The notes: generated from the sequence alone by a model not told the origin. DNA of 64,000 nt from SKPS01 sp964469215 (GCA_964469215.1 CAYXYB010000001.1:496001-560000), one strand, 5' to 3'; counted from the stretch's first letter, positions 53,495-62,756 are shown. Translations and numbers: made by a program.

Positions 53495-53674
53495 ATTTGT
53501 TGTTGTTTTTGTTTAATCGGCTAAGTTAAGCAATTAGTGTACGTCAATCACTTTCGTAATCCCCTTTTATTCACACGATAATGTTAAATTCTGTTAACCT
53601 GATTTGCTTTCAGTCAACCCCTGCTGCATAATGTTACTAACAAAGATTTTGCCGTTACAATGTTGACTCGGGTA

Positions 53675-54379
53675 TCAGCTAACAATAGTACAGATAGCCA
53701 CACCTTCCAGAACACGCTTTAGGTTTCCAGGCTCGTTAATGTCGAAAACAATAATTGGTATCTTGTTCTCGCGGCACATAGTAAAAGCGGTTATGTCAAG
53801 TATCTGGTAACCTTTGGCAATAGCTTCGTTATATGTAATTGAATTAAGTCTCTCAGCATCCTGATATTTCTCCGGATCTTTGGTATATACTCCATCAACC
53901 CTGGTGCCTTTAAGCAGAACCTCTGCATGCATCTCTGCCGCTCTGAGCGCTGCAGCTGTATCTGTGGTGAAGAACGGATTACCGGTACCTCCTGCAAAGA
54001 TCACAACACTGCCTGAAGCCAATGCTTTTTTTGCTGCATTCCGGGTAGCTTTCCGTGTGATCCCATCTATTACAAGCCCGCTTAAAAGCTCTGCCGCAAT
54101 CCCCTTCTCCTGTAATCTGACCTTCAATGCCATACTGTTGATTATGGTGGCAAGCATTCCCATATAATCACCTTCTACCCTGTCCATTCCGGTGGCAACA
54201 CCCTGTAACCCCCTGAAAATATTCCCCCCACCAATCACAATACCAACAGCTTCACAAACTTCATAAGCATCCCTGATCTGACCTGCATAATAATCGAGCA
54301 TCTCCGGTGAAATACCATATCCCTGATCACCCATCAATGACTCTCCGCTCAACTTGAGTAAGATCCTTTTATATTTCAT
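53675..54379 (-). CDS. pyrH: UMP kinase
   Basis: Hexameric bacterial UMP kinase making UDP from UMP and ATP. 234 aa from MKYKRILLKLSGESLMG; a longer frame from 54433 runs back through the tsf terminator and is rejected. Visible: VIGGGNIFRG, MGMLATIINSMALK, FAGGTGNPFFTTDTAAALRA and TKDPEKYQDA. It is downstream of tsf, as often in bacteria (rpsB-tsf-pyrH), but a terminator separates them, so it probably has its own promoter or receives read-through. Confidence 0.96.
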   Translation of the reverse strand: MKYKRILLKLSGESLMGDQGYGISPEMLDYYAGQIRDAYEVCEAVGIVIGGGNIFRGLQGVATGMDRVEGDYMGMLATIINSMALKVRLQEKGIAAELLSGLVIDGITRKATRNAAKKALASGSVVIFAGGTGNPFFTTDTAAALRAAEMHAEVLLKGTRVDGVYTKDPEKYQDAERLNSITYNEAIAKGYQILDITAFTMCRENKIPIIVFDINEPGNLKRVLEGVAICTIVS

Positions 54380-54410
54380 AACCTTGTAGTTTTTCCAGTG
54401 TAAAATTGCA

Positions 54411-54443
54411 CAAAAAAAAGGAAGCTGTATCATACCAGCTCCC
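54411..54443 (-). terminator. Terminator after tsf
   Basis: Minus strand: GGGAGCTG (54443-54436), 8-nt loop, CAGCTTCC (54427-54420; one G-U pair), then eight Ts (54419-54412). It lies 27 bp after the tsf stop and before pyrH. Confidence 0.85.
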
Positions 54444-54470
54444 TTTTTATTAACTTTTTGTTATTCAAGA

Positions 54471-55307
54471 CTACTCCCCAAGAGCAATTCTGTGAAATGC
54501 AGTAACCTTAAGCCCGGAATTGGCTTCGTTTATTATCTGGCCAACAGTCTTCTTGTTGTCTTTAATAAATTCCTGGTTCAGCAACGTGCGTTCCTTGAAG
54601 AATTTGTTCAACTTGCCCTTTGCAATGTTTTCAAGCATGCCTTCCGGTTTCCCCTCCTGACGTGCCTGCTCAATACCAATCTCTATCTCACGGTTTACGG
54701 TAGTCGCATCAACATCATCCTTGTCGATTGCGATCGGGTTCATCGCTGTGATCTGCATACATATATCCTTGCCAATGGATTCCATTGCTGTAGCTTCAGC
54801 CATGTTGAAACCGGCTATAGTGGCAATCCTGTTACCATGATGGTTATATGAGAATACTGCCGGTGCTTCAATACAGAAATATGCATTGAAATCTATCTTC
54901 TCACCAATCTTGCCAACCTGTTCTGATACATGCTCTGCAACACTTCTTCCACCAAGCTCAAGATTTTTCAATGCTTCGAGATCTGCTGGGTGATGTGCTA
55001 TGGCCAAATCCAGAACATCAGATGCAAATTGCCTGAAATCATCATTCTTAGCAACAAAATCGGTTTCACAATTGAGCATCAGAATAGCAGCAAAATCCTG
55101 CTCCAGATTGGTTTTTGAAAAAACCACCCCCTCATTCGCTTCACGATCAGCACGCTTCTCGGCCACCTTCTGACCCTTCTTGCGCAACCAGTCAATTGCC
55201 TGTTGAAAATCTCCGTTGTTTTCTATAAGTGCAGCTTTGCAATCCATCATGCCTGCACCTGTCATCTGTCTTAATTTGTTTATGTCAGCCGCTGTAATAT
55301 TTGCCAT
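54471..55307 (-). CDS. tsf: Translation elongation factor Ts
   Basis: Nucleotide exchange factor for EF-Tu. 278 aa. The N-terminal UBA-like domain has MTGAGMMDCKAALIE and DWLRKKGQKVAEKRADRE. The core contains NCETDFVAKNDDF, AATAMESIGKDICMQI-type sequences and NPIAIDKDDVD, ending GLKVTAFHRIALGE. It follows rpsB by 83 bp in the usual order. Confidence 0.97.
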   Translation of the reverse strand: MANITAADINKLRQMTGAGMMDCKAALIENNGDFQQAIDWLRKKGQKVAEKRADREANEGVVFSKTNLEQDFAAILMLNCETDFVAKNDDFRQFASDVLDLAIAHHPADLEALKNLELGGRSVAEHVSEQVGKIGEKIDFNAYFCIEAPAVFSYNHHGNRIATIAGFNMAEATAMESIGKDICMQITAMNPIAIDKDDVDATTVNREIEIGIEQARQEGKPEGMLENIAKGKLNKFFKERTLLNQEFIKDNKKTVGQIINEANSGLKVTAFHRIALGE

Positions 55308-55390
55308 AGTTTTAAACTTTTTACGATATTTTTTTTAATCAACTACCGAAATTATAAACCAAAAAACTCAGTGCCTTAATTTTGCCGGAT

Positions 55391-56203
55391 CTATTCTTCA
55401 GGTTCGCTAATCTCGGCTTCATCAACAGTGTCAACTTCATCAATGGTGTCTTCCTGATCCTCATCAACATCAATTTCAGACCTGTCGTCAACCATGGTTT
55501 TCTCTCTGTCCATGCGGCGCTCACCAATACCTTCTTCAATAGCTTTTACCATCACATCAAGAATCAGAGCGATTGATTTGGCTGCATCGTCATTTGCCGG
55601 AATCGGAAAATCAACAAGAGAGGGATCAGAATTTGTATCAACAATTGCAAAAGTGGGAATGCTTAACTTCCTTGCTTCAGCAAGTGCAATATGCTCCTTT
55701 ATGATGTCTACGATAAAAATCGCTGACGGAAGCCTGTTGAGGTCTGCTATGCTCCCAAGGTTCTTTTCAAGCTTTGCGCGTTCACGTGTTATCTGCAAAC
55801 GCTCCCTTTTTGAAATGTTGGTCCACGATTTGTCGAGCATCAGCTTGTCAATAGACGACATCTTGCGGACAGCCTTCCTTATGGTTGCAAAATTGGTAAG
55901 CATTCCACCCGGCCACCTTTCAGTAACGTATGGCATGCCAACCTTGTTTACCCGTTCTGCAACAATCTCCTTAGCCTGCTTCTTGGTTGCAACAAAAAGC
56001 ACCCTCTTGCCCGATTTAGCGATCTGCCTCATGGCCGCTGCTGCTTCGTCAAGCTTGACCATAGTCTTGTGAAGGTCAATAATATGAATCCCGTTACGCT
56101 CCATGAAAATGTAAGGTGCCATGTTGGGATTCCACTTCCTTTTTAGATGCCCGAAGTGCACACCGGCATCCAGTAATTCATCAAATGTGGTTTTGTTTTC
56201 CAT
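55391..56203 (-). CDS. rpsB: Ribosomal protein S2
   Basis: 270-aa S2. N-terminal LLDAGVHFGHLKRKWNPNM and FMERNGIHIIDL, then VGMPYVTERWPGGMLTNF and IPTFAIVDTNSDP are hallmark segments. The last 35 residues form a strongly acidic tail (Asp/Glu repeats such as DVDEDQEDTIDEVDTVDE), a common Bacteroidota extension. An inverted repeat (56236-56275) lies between rpsI and rpsB. Confidence 0.97.
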   Translation of the reverse strand: MENKTTFDELLDAGVHFGHLKRKWNPNMAPYIFMERNGIHIIDLHKTMVKLDEAAAAMRQIAKSGKRVLFVATKKQAKEIVAERVNKVGMPYVTERWPGGMLTNFATIRKAVRKMSSIDKLMLDKSWTNISKRERLQITRERAKLEKNLGSIADLNRLPSAIFIVDIIKEHIALAEARKLSIPTFAIVDTNSDPSLVDFPIPANDDAAKSIALILDVMVKAIEEGIGERRMDREKTMVDDRSEIDVDEDQEDTIDEVDTVDEAEISEPEE

Positions 56204-56225
56204 CTTTTTCTGTTTTGTTTACGTT

Positions 56226-56275
56226 CTTTAAAAACAATCACTGAGTAGCCCTGGAAAAGAGGAGTCTCAGTGATT
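56226..56275 (-). promoter_or_regulatory. Hairpin between rpsI and rpsB (terminator or S2 leader)
   Basis: A perfect 10-bp inverted repeat, AATCACTGAG (56236-56245) and CTCAGTGATT (56266-56275), 20-nt loop. In the direction of transcription it is followed by GTTTTTAAAG, a short T run. It may be a leaky terminator, processing site or autoregulatory leader of rpsB-tsf. Confidence 0.55.
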
Positions 56276-56312
56276 TAGATACTAAACAATATCTGTATAT
56301 TGATATAGGATA

Positions 56313-56699
56313 CTAACGCTTGCTGAACTGGAACCTTTTTCTTGCTTTCTTCTGTCCCGGTTTTTTCCTCTCCACCATCCTCGGATCTCTTCTTAACAAC
56401 CCTTCAGGTTTTAATATAAGTCGATATTCAGGATTGATTTCGGTTAATGCCTTCGAGATACCCAGCCTGACAGCTTCAGCCTGACCCTTGAAACCACCAC
56501 CGCATACATTAACGTTGATGTCATATTTCCCGGTGGTCTCAGTCAGCATCATCGGTTGCTCAACAGTGTAATGCAGCAGGCCGGTGGTGAAATATTCCTT
56601 GTAATCCTTCTTGTTTACGGTGATACGTCCATCACCAGGTTTCAGAAATACCCTTGCAACTGCTGTCTTCCTTCTACCCGAAGTGTTTGCTGCTTCCAT
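56313..56699 (-). CDS. rpsI: Ribosomal protein S9
   Basis: 128-aa S9. Visible: NTSGRRKTAVARVFLKPG, GRITVNKKDYKEYF, VCGGGFKGQAEAVRLGISKAL and the invariant tail RRDPRMVERKKPGQKKARK...FSKR that reaches the ribosomal P site. Only 3 bp separate it from the rplM stop, the universal rplM-rpsI pair. Confidence 0.98.
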   Translation of the reverse strand: MEAANTSGRRKTAVARVFLKPGDGRITVNKKDYKEYFTTGLLHYTVEQPMMLTETTGKYDINVNVCGGGFKGQAEAVRLGISKALTEINPEYRLILKPEGLLRRDPRMVERKKPGQKKARKRFQFSKR

Positions 56700-56702
56700 G
56701 AT

Positions 56703-57158
56703 TTATTTGATTTCATTAATGTTAAATTCTCTTGGCTCCTGCCCCTGATGCTTGTGCTCAGGACCGGCATAAACATACAGGTTGCGAAACAACTCACTTC
56801 CCAGTCTGTTCTTGGGTAACATACCCTTCACGGCATTTTCAAGCACCCTCTCCGGAAACTTAGCAAACATCTCGGCAGGGGTGCGCCTGCGTTGCCCTCC
56901 CGGGTAACTGGTGTACCTGATGTACTCCTTGTCGTTAAGCTTGTTGCCCGTAAAAATAACCTTGCCGGCATTAATCACCACTACATTGTCTCCGCAGTCT
57001 GTGTGAGGTGTGTAGTAAGACTTGTGTTTGCCACGCAGCACCATTGCTATCCTGGAAGCCAGCCTCCCGACTACCTGATCTGTGCCATCTATCAACAACC
57101 ACTCCTTCTCAACAGTGCTGTCATTAGCCGACTTTGTTTTGTAACTCAATGTGTTCAT
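56703..57158 (-). CDS. rplM: Ribosomal protein L13
   Basis: 151-aa L13. Visible: EWLLIDGTDQVVGRLASRIA, LRGKHKSYYTPHTDCGDN, VINAGKVIFTGNKLNDK and AVKGMLPKNRLG, ending with a C-terminal AGPEHKHQGQEP. First gene of the rplM-rpsI-rpsB-tsf run, with an exact consensus promoter 48 bp upstream. Confidence 0.98.
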   Translation of the reverse strand: MNTLSYKTKSANDSTVEKEWLLIDGTDQVVGRLASRIAMVLRGKHKSYYTPHTDCGDNVVVINAGKVIFTGNKLNDKEYIRYTSYPGGQRRRTPAEMFAKFPERVLENAVKGMLPKNRLGSELFRNLYVYAGPEHKHQGQEPREFNINEIK

Positions 57159-57206
57159 CTTGCTTTATTTATTCTCGATTTTTTCCCCGGATTGAATTTG
57201 GGGCTG

Positions 57207-57237
57207 CAAAATTACTAACATTTTTTTCATGAACAAA
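57207..57237 (-). promoter_or_regulatory. Promoter of the rplM-rpsI-rpsB-tsf operon
   Basis: Minus strand TTTG (57237-57234), 19-bp spacer, TAATTTTG (57214-57207). Exact match to the Bacteroidota consensus, with about 40 nt of leader before the rplM start codon. Confidence 0.78.
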
Positions 57238-57326
57238 ATTTAATTCTCTGTTTAAAAAGAAATCGGCTGGATATTAGGTGTCTTGTCCTGAAATAGGTTT
57301 ACACTATCGAGTTTGCAGGAACTTCA

Positions 57327-57372
57327 GAACGCACGAGCGTCCTTCGGCAACCCTTCGGTTTCTATCAGGGCA
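57327..57372 (+). repeat. Dispersed intergenic repeat, copy 2
   Basis: 46-nt segment beginning GAACGCAC and ending TCAGGGCA; matches the reverse complement of 13535-13580 with about five mismatches. This copy lacks the 40-bp tandem array found beside copy 1. Confidence 0.8.
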
Positions 57373-57502
57373 AGGGTTCATGAAAGGCGATTGCAAAGAA
57401 TCCAGCAACTTTTACCTACTTTTGCCATCGATATCATTAACCCACATTATCTAACCTTGATTTTAACCAAATCATTAAACCACTCAAAACAATTCAGACA
57501 TC

Positions 57503-59659
57503 ATGAAGAAAAGTTTTTTTGCACTTTTACTGACAATCACCTTTCTGCCGGCTCTCCGCATAGCCAGAGCCGATGAAGGAATGTGGCTCCCTCTGCTGTT
57601 GCAACAGAACTATGCCGAAATGCAGCGGCTTGGACTTAAACTCACCACTGAACAACTATACTCAATAAACAACAGCAGCCTTAAAGATGCTATCGTGATG
57701 CTTGACAGGGGATCATGTACTGGCGAGATGATCTCATCTCAGGGGCTTATGCTTACGAATCATCATTGTGCTTATGGTGAGATCCAGAATCATTCAACAC
57801 CGGTTCTGAACTATCTCGATCGTGGCTTCTGGGCCTATTCTATGAAAGAAGAACTGCCCAATCCCGACAAAACTGCCTCATTCCTTATCCGCATAGAAAA
57901 TGTTACAGCTTTGGTGTTGAAAAGTGTAACACCCAATATGGAAGTTACATTGCGCGATTCCATAATTGCTGCAAACTCTGAAAGAATAGAAGAGGAGAGC
58001 GTAGAAGATACCCATTACGAAAGCTCAGTAACGGCAATGTTTAACGGAAGTGAATTCTATCTTTTCGTCTATGAGGTCTTTCTTGATGTAAGACTTGTTG
58101 GAGCACCACCATCCTCAATAGGTAAATTCGGTGGTGATACCGATAACTGGATGTGGCCAAGGCATACCGGCGACTTCACTCTCTTCAGAATCTACACAGG
58201 ACCAGATGGCAAGCCTGCACCATACTCAGAGAACAATATTCCCCTTACTCCCAAGCACTTCCTGCCCATATCATTGATGGGCATTGAAGAAAACGATTTT
58301 GCCATGATTTGGGGATTCCCCGGTGAAACAGACAGGTACAGGACGTCCCATGGTATACAGCTTAATATTGACCAGATAGATCCTGCAGGCCGCGATCTCA
58401 GAAGAGCAAAGATGGATGCGATGAAGCCATATATGGCCAGGGATGTTGCAATTAGGATCATGTACGCCGATACATATGCAATCCTTGGCAACTTCTGGAA
58501 AAAATCAGCTGAACAAAGGAAAGCTCTGATTGCCCTTAATGTGGTGGAGCAGAACAGAAACCAGGAAAATCTCTTTGCAGAATGGGTGAACGCCTCACCC
58601 GACAGACAGAATGTTTATGGTAACGTTATCAAAGATATCGAAGAAGCATATTCAGAAATAGCTTCCAAAGAGTATCAGAAAGTGATCAGCTATTTCATGG
58701 AAGCTTTTGTTGATCCTAAAATCATTTTTAATGCATACCAGAGTATTGGATTCCTTGGCCAAACTGTCATGGGAAAAACCAAAGAGGAAGCTGCTGAATG
58801 GCTGAAGGAGATGTCCCCCTCTTTCTGGGTAAGCTTTAATGTTGATGTTGAAAAAGCTCTTTTCTCAACAATGATGAGGGAACTAAATAAAGGCCTTAAG
58901 AATGAATATAAGCCTGAATTCCTCGTGAAAGCTGCTGCCAGATACCGTGGTGACTGGAACAGATATGCCGATGCTGTTTTTAAGAAATCGATATTTGGCT
59001 CCGAACAGGCAATGAATGCTTTTCTCAGAAAACCCTCAGTGAAAAAATTCTCGAAAGATCCTGCCGTTGGTGCAATGATGCAACTTCTCACACTTTACAG
59101 AAATACTCTTACGGCTCTGGATGTTATTGATGAAAAACTTGTGAATGCCAACCGCCTTTATATTCAGGGTTTACGTGAAATGAACCCAGTAAAGCCGTTC
59201 TATCCCGATGCCAATACCACAATGCGCGTTTCTTTCGGCAAGGTTCTCCCCTATGACCCCAGAGATGCTGTACATTACAGGTATATCTCATTTCTTGAGG
59301 GCGTTATGGAAAAAGAAATACCTGAAGATGAGGAGTTTGGTGTTCCGGAAAAGCTTAAAGAGTTATGGAAGGATCGGGATTTTGGAATATATGGCGAAAG
59401 TGGCAGAATGCCTGTCTGCTTCCTTACAGATAATGATATTACAAATGGAAATTCAGGCAGCCCCGTTATCAATGCTCATGGCCACCTGATTGGCACTGCT
59501 TTCGATGGTAATTCAGAAGCTATGAGCAGTGACCTCCGCTTCGACCCGAAACTGCAACGGACAATTGTCTGTGATATCAGATATGTGTTGTTTATTATCG
59601 ACAAATTTGCAGGAGCAAAAAATCTAATTGAAGAAATGGAAATCGTTAAAGAGAATTAA
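57503..59659 (+). CDS. S46-family dipeptidyl-peptidase (DPP7-like)
   Basis: Periplasmic serine peptidase that removes N-terminal dipeptides, feeding amino acids to an asaccharolytic or protein-using cell. 718 aa, family length. Signal peptide about 1-23 (RIARADEG). The trypsin-like half near the N-terminus has MLTNHHCAYG (His87/His88). The catalytic Asp is probably in HTGDFTLFRIY. Ser651 lies in NGNSGSPV near the C-terminus. The residue 18 after Ser, which separates Asp/Glu-specific DPP11 (Arg) from DPP7 (Gly), is Gly669 here, suggesting DPP7-type hydrophobic preference. Tail-to-tail with an Omp28 lipoprotein gene with no intervening base. Confidence 0.93.
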   Translation: MKKSFFALLLTITFLPALRIARADEGMWLPLLLQQNYAEMQRLGLKLTTEQLYSINNSSLKDAIVMLDRGSCTGEMISSQGLMLTNHHCAYGEIQNHSTPVLNYLDRGFWAYSMKEELPNPDKTASFLIRIENVTALVLKSVTPNMEVTLRDSIIAANSERIEEESVEDTHYESSVTAMFNGSEFYLFVYEVFLDVRLVGAPPSSIGKFGGDTDNWMWPRHTGDFTLFRIYTGPDGKPAPYSENNIPLTPKHFLPISLMGIEENDFAMIWGFPGETDRYRTSHGIQLNIDQIDPAGRDLRRAKMDAMKPYMARDVAIRIMYADTYAILGNFWKKSAEQRKALIALNVVEQNRNQENLFAEWVNASPDRQNVYGNVIKDIEEAYSEIASKEYQKVISYFMEAFVDPKIIFNAYQSIGFLGQTVMGKTKEEAAEWLKEMSPSFWVSFNVDVEKALFSTMMRELNKGLKNEYKPEFLVKAAARYRGDWNRYADAVFKKSIFGSEQAMNAFLRKPSVKKFSKDPAVGAMMQLLTLYRNTLTALDVIDEKLVNANRLYIQGLREMNPVKPFYPDANTTMRVSFGKVLPYDPRDAVHYRYISFLEGVMEKEIPEDEEFGVPEKLKELWKDRDFGIYGESGRMPVCFLTDNDITNGNSGSPVINAHGHLIGTAFDGNSEAMSSDLRFDPKLQRTIVCDIRYVLFIIDKFAGAKNLIEEMEIVKEN

Positions 59660-60475
59660 TCACTTCTTCTTCTTTTCTATCAGCATTATCTCCTCTGCCT
59701 GAAGCACCTCCTTTTTCGAATTGCTGATAAATGCAACTATTCTGCAGTTATCAGGAACAATATCAGATGAAGTATCGAGCGTCATGTTAAAAGGCTCTTC
59801 CTGAACAACTGAAGAACTGATCTCTTTACCCCAGGGCCCGGTGAAACTTCCCCTTAAAACATTATTATGGACATAATCGCTTATGGTCCCTCCTCCAACT
59901 TTTTTTTGTGGTTTTACTATGCTGTCTTCTGTCAGAACTACTGTTATAGTATATTTTTCACCCTGTTTTGGGGTAATGACATTTGTTAATGTCTTAACAT
60001 CTATAAACCGGGTTGCGCTGTCATATACTGCAGTCAGACTTATTTCAGCTTCAACAGGCAAACTGATCTGCTCAAGTGTTACAGCGCTCCAGTTACCTGT
60101 GGATATTACCCTGCTGCCACTTCGCTCCTTCCTGTTAATCATGCCATTGGGAACTGCTGAAAAGCCAAAGAAATCGTACCATATATTTCCTGTTTCTGTT
60201 GTGAAGTTGTATGAAAATTCTGAACCGAATGGCTTAGCTAAATCTCCGGCGTGTACTGCAATTAAAACTATATTATCCCCGTTGCTCTCTTCAATATCAT
60301 TAATGATTTTCCTGGCATCAGGACAGTTTATGCATAGATGTCCGGTATAATATTCAAGCAGCACCTTTCTGGGAGTATCAAACTGTGATGCCTCTTTCTT
60401 GTAGGGGGCTTCAAGTATGTCGCACCCGGAAAGAAGCAGGATGCAACTAATCGTCAGAAAAAAATATTTTTTCAT
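59660..60475 (-). CDS. Omp28-family lipoprotein with CxxC
   Basis: 271-aa lipoprotein: MKKYFFLTISCILLLSGC gives lipidation at Cys18. The following domain is thioredoxin-like in layout, LLEYYTGHLCINCPDARKII, with the redox pair Cys48-Cys51, then IVLIAVHAGDLA and SAVPNGMINRKE carrying the cis-Pro-like segment. The C-terminal half is beta-rich. It belongs to the Omp28 family of Bacteroidota outer-membrane proteins, a family of unknown role with a likely disulfide function. Third gene of tlpA-DUF6029-omp28, 28 bp after the DUF6029 gene. Confidence 0.85.
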   Translation of the reverse strand: MKKYFFLTISCILLLSGCDILEAPYKKEASQFDTPRKVLLEYYTGHLCINCPDARKIINDIEESNGDNIVLIAVHAGDLAKPFGSEFSYNFTTETGNIWYDFFGFSAVPNGMINRKERSGSRVISTGNWSAVTLEQISLPVEAEISLTAVYDSATRFIDVKTLTNVITPKQGEKYTITVVLTEDSIVKPQKKVGGGTISDYVHNNVLRGSFTGPWGKEISSSVVQEEPFNMTLDTSSDIVPDNCRIVAFISNSKKEVLQAEEIMLIEKKKK

Positions 60476-60503
60476 TTTTGAGGTGTTTAAGTCAGTTTCA
60501 TTT

Positions 60504-62159
60504 TTAAAAACTTGAGGTTATTGTTAGTGAGAAGCCACTGATGGCAGGAACATACCTACAAATGCCTCCTGTACAGATTATGCCGTCATTCTGCCGCCCG
60601 TAGCTTGCAGCAATACGCGTTGCATTGCGGGTATATCCGGTTGAAGCCATTATGTAATGTATCTGTTTTGCCTTCTCAGGGTTTCCATAGTTCCACTGGT
60701 TCTGAACTGATGCAAAAAAACCTCTGTTCGTATATTCAACTGCCGCAAATGCCCAGCTGCCTTCATCCTGTTTTGTGCCGAGATGTTGAGCTTCAATACG
60801 AAGTGCCTGCCTTGAAGAAAACTTCCAGGTAAGGTCAGCAATCATGTTGTGAGAGATAACATTCTCTTCGCCGTGCCCCTGGATAACCTTAATGTTATAA
60901 TTAATCCATGCGTATATAAGGGTTAGCTTAAGGTTTTTTGTCAAACGGCGCTGGATTTCAACAGATAGGTCTTCAAAATATTTTTCTCCTTCAGATAAAT
61001 AATTTGATTTGTAACCCTTGGTACCCTTCTGACCTATTGGTGTGGTGCTGTCAAGTGAATCCCTCGCAATATCTGTTATTCTTGAAAAATGTATTGTGAT
61101 GTCTGTGCCATATCTGCCACCCAGTTTCCCTTTCTTAATTTTATAACCTAACGAGGTCATGAACCCCATTTCACCTGTGGGTTGCGTAGCATAAGGGTAA
61201 TATGCAGGCAGACTGTAAATATGTTGTTTGTTGATTGCCGGTAAATAATTAATCATCAGATCATTCTCCTTTGCATTGCGGTCACTTCGGAAACTCATGT
61301 TGTCAAGTCTTTTGGCTGCAAGTGAGAATGAGAATCCTTTTACAGAATAGCCACCCTGAATGTAGATTGCCTCACCCGGTTTGTAAATCATACCGTTGTC
61401 AGATGATGGGTCATTGATCTTGTATGTATATTCTCCGATTAGTGAGATGTTGCTACGGTTAAGATTGAACCTGCCTGCAAAACCGGCTGTATTGTTTGGG
61501 GTTTTGTAGAAAGGGTCTTTATCTTTCTGATAGCGGGTGAGAAAACTAACCCCTAAAACTATGTTGGTTTTTTTAGCGGTAAGCTTTTTAAATGCTTCAT
61601 TGAAATTTATCTCAGCATCAAAGCCATTAAGGATACCCCTGTCATCCTCCCTGTCCCAGTTATCCCAGTAAAGACGTTGAACACCTGAGATCAACCTGAG
61701 GTATAGCCCGTTTGCAGGCCGGTATTTCACTCGAAGACCATCCATTGAGTTGTCGTAACCCAAAGCCCAGTCGTGGTAAGTTCTGAATAACATGCCGTTG
61801 CCAAACTGTTCGTAATAATTTCCAACGGTAATATCCCATGAATCATCTTGAAATCGTAAATAGCGGTTTGAAATACCCATTCCTTCGTAACGGGTATCAT
61901 ATCCTGTAAGCGGGGGAGCATAATATTCATATCTTATCCCTGCTTCAAGGTTTTTGCTGCTGTAAAGCAGATTGGCATAAGAGTTAATGGCTGTAGGCCT
62001 CCCGGCTAATGATGAGTCGGATATCCCAAGTTTCTCATCTTCCTGGTAATACTGAAAATTTGTTTCAAAACTGCCCCTTATTGACCCACCTGTTATCTGA
62101 CTGAATGATTGAAACGTAAACAGGATGAATAAAGATGCAACCAATATTATTCTATGCAT
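60504..62159 (-). CDS. DUF6029-family outer-membrane protein
   Basis: 551 aa. Signal peptide about 1-20 (TFQSFSQ), then a series of amphipathic beta strands ending in Phe (FSLTITSSF), as in outer-membrane barrels. Characteristic segments include GGSIRGSFETNFQYYQEDEK, DDSWDITVGNYYEQFGNGML and RTYHDWALGYDNSMDGLRV, matching DUF6029 proteins of Bacteroidota. Function unknown. It is sandwiched between TlpA-like and Omp28 genes carrying CxxC motifs, suggesting a channel working with a redox pathway (inference). Confidence 0.83.
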   Translation of the reverse strand: MHRIILVASLFILFTFQSFSQITGGSIRGSFETNFQYYQEDEKLGISDSSLAGRPTAINSYANLLYSSKNLEAGIRYEYYAPPLTGYDTRYEGMGISNRYLRFQDDSWDITVGNYYEQFGNGMLFRTYHDWALGYDNSMDGLRVKYRPANGLYLRLISGVQRLYWDNWDREDDRGILNGFDAEINFNEAFKKLTAKKTNIVLGVSFLTRYQKDKDPFYKTPNNTAGFAGRFNLNRSNISLIGEYTYKINDPSSDNGMIYKPGEAIYIQGGYSVKGFSFSLAAKRLDNMSFRSDRNAKENDLMINYLPAINKQHIYSLPAYYPYATQPTGEMGFMTSLGYKIKKGKLGGRYGTDITIHFSRITDIARDSLDSTTPIGQKGTKGYKSNYLSEGEKYFEDLSVEIQRRLTKNLKLTLIYAWINYNIKVIQGHGEENVISHNMIADLTWKFSSRQALRIEAQHLGTKQDEGSWAFAAVEYTNRGFFASVQNQWNYGNPEKAKQIHYIMASTGYTRNATRIAASYGRQNDGIICTGGICRYVPAISGFSLTITSSF

Positions 62160-62191
62160 AGCGTTATGGTCTGTCTTAGTAGTGTTTCTTG

Positions 62192-62698
62192 TTATGGCTG
62201 GTATTTCCTGATGATTTCCAACAATTCCTCCTCATCCCCTTCCGAATAGGAGGTGTGCTGATATACAATCTTGCCTTTATATATAATTATGGTATGAGGT
62301 GGCTGGACAACATTCATCAGTTTTTTAAACTCACTGTTCGGATCGAGGTAAACCTCAAAAGTCCATCCACGGGCATTTACCAGATTCCTGACCATATTAG
62401 TGGTACGGGCATCATCAATTGATATGGCAATAACCCTGAACTTTGCCTCCTCCTTCCATTCGTCGACCACATCATTTATAGCATTAAGCTCCTTGATGCA
62501 TGGCTTACACCAGGTAGCCCAGAATGAAATAATGATGGGAACAGAGTCCTGAAGAAGGTCACGTGAGTTAACGATGCTGCCATCGAATGTCCTTAATTCA
62601 GATGCAGGTATGTTATATATTTGGCTTTGTGCTGTATCCTGCCCGGATACTGATATTACAGCCATCATTACTGCTAAAAAAAGAAGTAGTTTTTTCAT
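62192..62698 (-). CDS. TlpA-like thioredoxin-fold protein
   Basis: 168-aa exported thiol-disulfide protein. Start at 62698 gives a signal peptide, MKKLLLFLAVMMAVISVSGQ; a longer frame from 62818 overlaps the promoter and lacks a signal. The redox motif WCKPC (Cys64-Cys67) in ISFWATWCKPCIKELN is followed by the RVIAISIDDAR strand and cis-Pro segment VVQPPHTIIIYKGKIVY. First gene of the tlpA-DUF6029-omp28 operon; likely reduces or exchanges disulfides in the periplasm, perhaps of the Omp28 proteins nearby. Confidence 0.88.
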   Translation of the reverse strand: MKKLLLFLAVMMAVISVSGQDTAQSQIYNIPASELRTFDGSIVNSRDLLQDSVPIIISFWATWCKPCIKELNAINDVVDEWKEEAKFRVIAISIDDARTTNMVRNLVNARGWTFEVYLDPNSEFKKLMNVVQPPHTIIIYKGKIVYQHTSYSEGDEEELLEIIRKYQP

Positions 62699-62748
62699 GA
62701 ATATTTGATTGTTATCGGGTTCAAAACAACTTGCTTTAAAATCGGGTT

Positions 62749-62756
62749 CAAAGATA
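62749..62756 (-). promoter_or_regulatory. -7 element of the tlpA operon
   Basis: TATCTTTG on the minus strand, an exact -7 consensus, 50 bp before the tlpA start. A GTTG lies 22 bp upstream as a weak -33 element. Confidence 0.45.

Larger units (their letters stand above)
57159..57502. other. 344-bp gap: divergent promoters and a dispersed repeat
   Basis: Holds the minus-strand rplM promoter (57207-57237), the second dispersed repeat copy (57327-57372) and a plus-strand -7 box TACTTTTG (57417-57424) for the S46 peptidase with a leader of about 75 nt. No convincing small gene is seen. Confidence 0.7.

Noticed and set aside
57281..57300. Possible insertion-sequence end (TGTCCTGAAATAGGTTTACA-like)
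   Set aside because: It recalls IS terminal sequence, but no second end, target duplication or transposase is visible.
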